The notes beneath the pieces are model-generated. The model searched no databases. It worked only from the letters and a program-made list of their open reading frames with translations, and had not been told where the DNA came from. DNA of 16,995 nucleotides from Desulfurococcales archaeon (lineage in GTDB: Archaea > Thermoproteota > Thermoprotei_A > Sulfolobales > Acidilobaceae), in assembly GCA_027012045.1 (NCBI GenBank), contig JALUZI010000234.1:1-16995 (forward strand). Reading direction: 5' to 3'. Positions 13,886-16,995 of the stretch are shown piece by piece (the first letter of the stretch is position 1; each line of letters starts with the position of its first letter). A program made the position numbers and the translations under genes.

Positions 13886-14923
13886 ATGGGTGCACGTAAA
13901 CACCACGCTCCAAGAAGGGGGAGCCTTGGGGTTAGACCGCGTAAAAGAGCTTCCAGCATTGTACCGCGCGTTAAAAGCTGGCCTTCCATTGAACCGGATA
14001 AACCTGTCCTACTGGGATTCCTGGGCTACAAGGCAGGTATGACACATGCTTTCATCATCGACCAGAGAGAGGGGTCTCCTACTCATGGAATGGAGATTTT
14101 CACGCCGGTCACCGTGGTAGAGACCCCTCCCATGATTCCACTAGCAGTAAGGGCATATGCTTACGACCCTAACATTGGCTTGAAAACACTGGGCGAAGCA
14201 TGGACAACTCCTCCGGATAGCCTTGAACTGGCTAGGAAAATTAAAACACTAGGAGCATTCGACTTCGATAAGAAGATCAAGGAACTGGAGAACAAGATAC
14301 AGAATAGAAGCAATGTTATAATAAAAGTCATAGCCGCATCCCAGCCTAAGCTAGCCGGTGGACTGGAAAAGAAAAAGCCAGACCTGATAGAACTAAAGGT
14401 AGGCGGGAAAGAAGTTTCCAGCATACTGGAGTATGCTAAAGATATAATAGGTAGGGAAGTCAGGGTTTCAGAGGTATTTCAGCTAGGTAGCTTTGTGGAC
14501 GTAATAGCAGTGACCAAAGGAAAAGGATTCCAGGGTATGATAAAGAGGTTTGGAGTAAAAGAATTGCCGAGGTGGCACAAGCACAGGAAGGGAAGCAGGA
14601 AATCGGGGTCAAGAAGCCATGGCAGAGGAACATGGAGCGAAACCCCGCAGGCGGGCCAGCTAGGGTTCCATAGGAGAACCGAGTACAACAAGAGGATACT
14701 TATGATAGGAGAGAACGGCTACGAGGTCACGCCAAGCGGCGGGTTCCTAAACTATGGAACCGTGAAAACCGACTTTGTGGTACTACAAGGTACAATTCCA
14801 GGTCCAGCCAAGAGACCTATAGTACTGAGATACCCTGTAAGACCTCCGGCATGGATAAGCAAACTAGACGATATTAAGCCTGTAATCACATACTTCAGCC
14901 TATCATCCAAACAGGGTAACTAA
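13886..14923 (+). CDS. rpl3: 50S ribosomal protein L3 (uL3)
   Basis: Protein of 345 residues, normal for archaeal/eukaryotic-type L3. It begins MGARKHHAPRRGSLGVRPRK, the basic extension that reaches into the ribosome. The core FLGYKAGMTH is visible near residue 46, and the family signature is FVDVIAVTKGKGFQGMIKRF followed by RWHKHRKGSRKSGSRSHGRG and GQLGFHRRTEYNKR. L3 binds 23S rRNA near the peptidyl-transferase centre. The ATG at 13886 has GGAGG ten bases upstream. First gene of the operon; the stop is 15 bases before rpl4. Confidence 0.98.
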   Translation: MGARKHHAPRRGSLGVRPRKRASSIVPRVKSWPSIEPDKPVLLGFLGYKAGMTHAFIIDQREGSPTHGMEIFTPVTVVETPPMIPLAVRAYAYDPNIGLKTLGEAWTTPPDSLELARKIKTLGAFDFDKKIKELENKIQNRSNVIIKVIAASQPKLAGGLEKKKPDLIELKVGGKEVSSILEYAKDIIGREVRVSEVFQLGSFVDVIAVTKGKGFQGMIKRFGVKELPRWHKHRKGSRKSGSRSHGRGTWSETPQAGQLGFHRRTEYNKRILMIGENGYEVTPSGGFLNYGTVKTDFVVLQGTIPGPAKRPIVLRYPVRPPAWISKLDDIKPVITYFSLSSKQGN

Positions 14924-14938
14924 TAGAGGTGCTTAAAC

Positions 14939-15757
14939 ATGAGGTTCGCAACAGGATTAAAACTCTACGCTTCAAACCAGGCAATAGGACTACTGTACAA
15001 CCCAGAGGAAAAGAAGCTCGAGGAGAAAGAACTCCCCGAACTATTCAGCTACCCGGTTAGAAAAGACCTGATAAAAAGAGTATACTACTCAGAGTTCACG
15101 GCAAAACTTCAGCCGAAAGGCAGGGATCCACTAGCCGGTAAAAGAACATCTGCCGAAAGCTGGGGCGCACACCACGGAGTCTCCAGGGTTCCCAGAATAA
15201 AGGGGACATCTAGAGCAGCATTCGTCAACATGACGGTCGGAGGCCACCTAGCCCATCCGCCGAGGGTTGAGAAGATCATACATGAAAGAGTAAACCGGAA
15301 AGAAAAAATACTAGGCACTATTAGCGCGTTATCAGCTACAGCCACCCCTGAACTAGTCAAAGCACGTGGACACTTGTTCAGTACCGAAAGACTTCCAGTT
15401 ATAATTCCCTCATCACTAGAAGATGAAATCGGTAAGATAAAGGATGCAGTGAATTTACTCCAGGACATAGGCTTGTACTCAGATATAGAGAAGTCTTCCT
15501 CCAGCATTAGGATCAGGGCGGGTAAAGGCAAGCGTCGTGGTAGAAGGTATAAGGAGAGGAAGAGCATTCTATTCGTATTATCCAGTACGAATAAACCCTT
15601 AGCTAAAGCTGTGAGAAACCTCCCCGGAGTAGATGTGGCTACAGGGTGGACTGTTAACGTACTACAACTGGCCCCAGGCGCAGTCCCAGGAAGATTAACG
15701 GTTTATTCAGAGGGTGCATTGGAACAGTTAAAAGAGAGATTCGGAGGTGTTATCTAG
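14939..15757 (+). CDS. rpl4: 50S ribosomal protein L4 (uL4)
   Basis: Protein of 272 residues of the archaeal L4 type. Key stretches: FTAKLQPKGRDPLAGKRTSA, WGAHHGVSRVPRIKG, then the extended loop that lines the exit tunnel with VGGHLAHPPRVEKI, then ALSATATPELVKARGH and the C-terminal globular part GKGKRRGRRYKERKSILFV and DVATGWTVNVLQLAPGA. GAGGTG lies seven bases before the ATG. It follows rpl3 by 15 bases and is followed by rpl23 two bases after its stop. Confidence 0.98.
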   Translation: MRFATGLKLYASNQAIGLLYNPEEKKLEEKELPELFSYPVRKDLIKRVYYSEFTAKLQPKGRDPLAGKRTSAESWGAHHGVSRVPRIKGTSRAAFVNMTVGGHLAHPPRVEKIIHERVNRKEKILGTISALSATATPELVKARGHLFSTERLPVIIPSSLEDEIGKIKDAVNLLQDIGLYSDIEKSSSSIRIRAGKGKRRGRRYKERKSILFVLSSTNKPLAKAVRNLPGVDVATGWTVNVLQLAPGAVPGRLTVYSEGALEQLKERFGGVI

Positions 15758-15759
15758 CG

Positions 15760-16023
15760 ATGAAGGACCCGCTAAAAGTCATAATAGCCCCTGTGAGTAC
15801 TGAGAAAGCGTCAAACCTTGTTGAGAAAGAGAACACGATTACACTGATTGTGTCGAGGGATGCAACTAAGAGTGATGTGAAGTATGCTGTTGAGAAGCTC
15901 TACCAAGTGAAAGTGGCGAGTGTAAGAATTCTGATTACACCGAAAGGAGAGAAGAAAGCGTATATTCGTCTCTCGCCGGAGTTCGATGCATCGGAACTGG
16001 CTTCAAGGCTGGGAATAGTGTAA
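15760..16023 (+). CDS. rpl23: 50S ribosomal protein L23 (uL23)
   Basis: Protein of 87 residues, the usual archaeal size. Features: VIIAPVSTEKASNLVEKENT at the N-terminus, VSRDATKSDVKYAVEKLYQV in the middle, and KVASVRILITPKGEKKAYIR. L23 sits at the exit of the ribosomal tunnel, where SRP and the Sec channel dock. GGAGGTG inside the end of rpl4 lies ten bases before the ATG. In most archaea rpl2 and rps19 follow; here a poly-T terminator and an opposite-strand gene follow, so this is the last gene of the operon. Confidence 0.97.
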   Translation: MKDPLKVIIAPVSTEKASNLVEKENTITLIVSRDATKSDVKYAVEKLYQVKVASVRILITPKGEKKAYIRLSPEFDASELASRLGIV

Positions 16024-16025
16024 AA

Positions 16026-16040
16026 AGTTTTTTGTTTTGT
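16026..16040 (+). terminator. Poly-T terminator of the rpl3-rpl4-rpl23 operon
   Basis: Directly after the rpl23 stop the plus strand reads AGTTTTTTGTTTTGT, a T-rich tract of the sort that is enough to end transcription in archaea. It reaches the stop codon of the convergent Mrp-like gene. Confidence 0.6.
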
Positions 16041-16894
16041 TATTGGTTCTTACCTTCAACTGCTTCTCTTATCTTGCTAGCTATTTCTAGGAAGGCTTTT
16101 GTCGCAGGTGAATCTGGGTACTCTAAGAAGAAGACTTTTCCACGGTCGTTGCTCTCCCTGATCTTGGGGTCTATGGGTATTCCTCCAAGATATCTTATGT
16201 TGAATTCCTTAGCTAGCGATTCCGCTGCTCCTTTCCCGAATATGTAGTGTTTAGTCCCGTCGGGGCATTCGAAGTAAATCATGTTTTCAATAATTCCTAT
16301 TACAGGTATATTAAGCCGGTTCGTGAAAGCTATAGCCTTTTTCACTACCACTCTAGATACTTCTGAGGGAATGGTTACTATGACCGTTCCTGTAAGGCTT
16401 GGAATGAGCTGAGCAATAGTTAGCTGCTCGTCTCCTGTTCCTGGAGGTAGGTCTATAAGTAAGTAATCGACGTCCCCCCAGTTGACTTGAGCTAGTAGTT
16501 GTCTTATAGCACCTGTCTTTAGGGGGCCCCTCCAGATGACGGGTGTGCTGTCACTTGGGATGAGCAGACCCACTGATACAACTTTAATTCCCAAAGCACC
16601 TACTGCCGGGTGGATACCGTTCTCATCGGCTGTTAGGCCTATGCCTTCCTTTAAACCCAGCATTGTAGGTATAGATGGTCCGTGAACGTCAGCGTCGAAG
16701 ACGCCTACTTTTAATCCTTGAGAGGCTAGGGCTGCTGCGAGGCTAGCTGTTACGAACGACTTGCCAACCCCTCCTTTCCCGCTGAGTACAGCGATTTTGT
16801 ATTTGATCTTCTTCATTTTCTCCACTACTTTCTTTTGCTCTTCCTGTATCTGTTTCATCCTTTGAGCCATTTCCTTGTAGTTCGTTGTTGACAC
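16040..16894 (-). CDS. Mrp/NBP35-family ATP-binding protein (Fe-S cluster carrier, ApbC-like)
   Basis: P-loop ATPase of 284 residues in the MinD/Mrp group, which carries and delivers iron-sulfur clusters. An N-terminal helix of about 30 residues rich in Lys and Gln (MAQRMKQIQEEQKKVVEKMK) precedes the deviant Walker A SGKGGVGKS (38-46). Then come FDADVHGPSIPTMLGL, WRGPLKTGAIRQLL, LLIDLPPGTGDEQLT and ENMIYFECPDGTKHYIFGKG. The last motif normally contains CPxC, whose two Cys bind the bridging cluster between two subunits. Here only the first Cys is kept (CPDG), so cluster binding may differ. The start is GTG at 16894 with GGTGAG six bases upstream and a TATA box about 40 bases upstream. Convergent with rpl23. 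Confidence 0.93.
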   Translation of the reverse strand: MSTTNYKEMAQRMKQIQEEQKKVVEKMKKIKYKIAVLSGKGGVGKSFVTASLAAALASQGLKVGVFDADVHGPSIPTMLGLKEGIGLTADENGIHPAVGALGIKVVSVGLLIPSDSTPVIWRGPLKTGAIRQLLAQVNWGDVDYLLIDLPPGTGDEQLTIAQLIPSLTGTVIVTIPSEVSRVVVKKAIAFTNRLNIPVIGIIENMIYFECPDGTKHYIFGKGAAESLAKEFNIRYLGGIPIDPKIRESNDRGKVFFLEYPDSPATKAFLEIASKIREAVEGKNQ

Positions 16895-16930
16895 TAGGCT
16901 CTCACCGCTGGATGAGTTTTGAGCCTCGGC

Positions 16931-16938
16931 CTATATAA
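16931..16938. promoter_or_regulatory. TATA box for the Mrp-like gene, possibly two-way
   Basis: The reverse strand reads TTATATAG, about 26 bases before a predicted start near 16908, leaving a very short leader that holds the GGTGAG site. The plus strand reads CTATATAA and could serve whatever begins near 16975. Confidence 0.45.
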
Positions 16939-16974
16939 CACTATAATATTGATTTAACTGGAGTTCCATGTAAT

Positions 16975-16995
16975 AATGGGGGGCGATGATGTCTT
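16975..16995 (+). other. Start of a further plus-strand gene, cut by the window edge
   Basis: The last bases contain GGGGGGCGATGATG preceded by plus-strand A/T-rich promoter-like sequence (CTATAATATT at 16941-16950). This could be the start of a protein gene (ATG at 16986 or 16989) or the 5' stem and box C (GCGATGA) of another C/D RNA. Too little is present to decide. Confidence 0.2.

Noticed and set aside
15109..15567. 152-codon open frame on the minus strand opposite rpl4
   Set aside because: It is fully inside the unmistakable rpl4 gene on the other strand, has no recognisable motif, and its composition (runs of Ser/Leu/Pro) is what the antisense of a basic ribosomal protein gives.
1..16995. 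CRISPR array, transposon, IS element or prophage genes
   Set aside because: No regularly spaced direct repeats, terminal repeats, transposase, integrase or phage structural motifs were seen on either strand; the intein is the only element of mobile type.

Overview
The window looks like a piece of a hyperthermophilic crenarchaeal chromosome, most likely Desulfurococcales (Desulfurococcaceae-like; inferred, not proven). The evidence is: archaeal RadA, archaeal-type SecY and AdkA, archaeal L3/L4/L23, a stand-alone methionyl-tRNA synthetase beta (tRNA-binding) protein, a free-standing threonyl-tRNA editing protein of the crenarchaeal ThrS-ed type, an archaeal class III signal peptidase, TATA/BRE-type promoters, short leaders, and frequent GTG/TTG starts. 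Base composition looks mid-40s % G+C by eye.

Layout. 1-1779 (minus): adkA (partial at the window edge) translationally coupled behind secY. 1863-3931 (minus): an M28/DUF4910-like metallopeptidase coupled to the MetRS beta protein. 3990-4080 (plus): a very small RNA gene, a box C/D guide RNA with its own TATA box. 4107-7121 (minus): glmS followed by a sugar-nucleotidyltransferase/left-handed beta-helix (GlmU-like) gene, an amino-sugar operon. 7231-7324: a structured non-coding element upstream of glmS. 7402-8149 (plus): an ASCH-HTH protein and a tiny zinc ribbon. 8156-9418 (minus): the threonyl-tRNA editing protein, convergent with the zinc ribbon through a perfect hairpin. 9562-11067 (plus): radA with an in-frame 173-residue mini-intein splitting the Walker A motif. 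11077-11475 (minus): an unrecognised small protein. 11491-13794 (plus): prepilin peptidase, HIT hydrolase and DHH/DHHA1 phosphoesterase with overlapping ends. 13886-16023 (plus): rpl3-rpl4-rpl23, closed by a poly-T terminator. 16040-16894 (minus): a Mrp/NBP35-type Fe-S carrier ATPase.

Most genes are housekeeping: translation (L3, L4, L23, MetRS beta, Thr-tRNA editing, C/D methylation guide), protein export and surface structures (SecY, prepilin peptidase), amino-sugar precursor synthesis (GlmS plus GlmU-like), recombination (RadA) and Fe-S assembly (Mrp). There is no CRISPR array, transposon, tRNA or rRNA gene. The most notable items are the RadA mini-intein, two non-coding RNA candidates, a GlmU-like protein whose usual catalytic residues are replaced, and a peptidase gene whose coding frame clearly extends beyond any standard start codon. 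No stretch over 300 bases is without a gene; the largest gap (7122-7401) holds the structured RNA candidate and three promoter-like sites.
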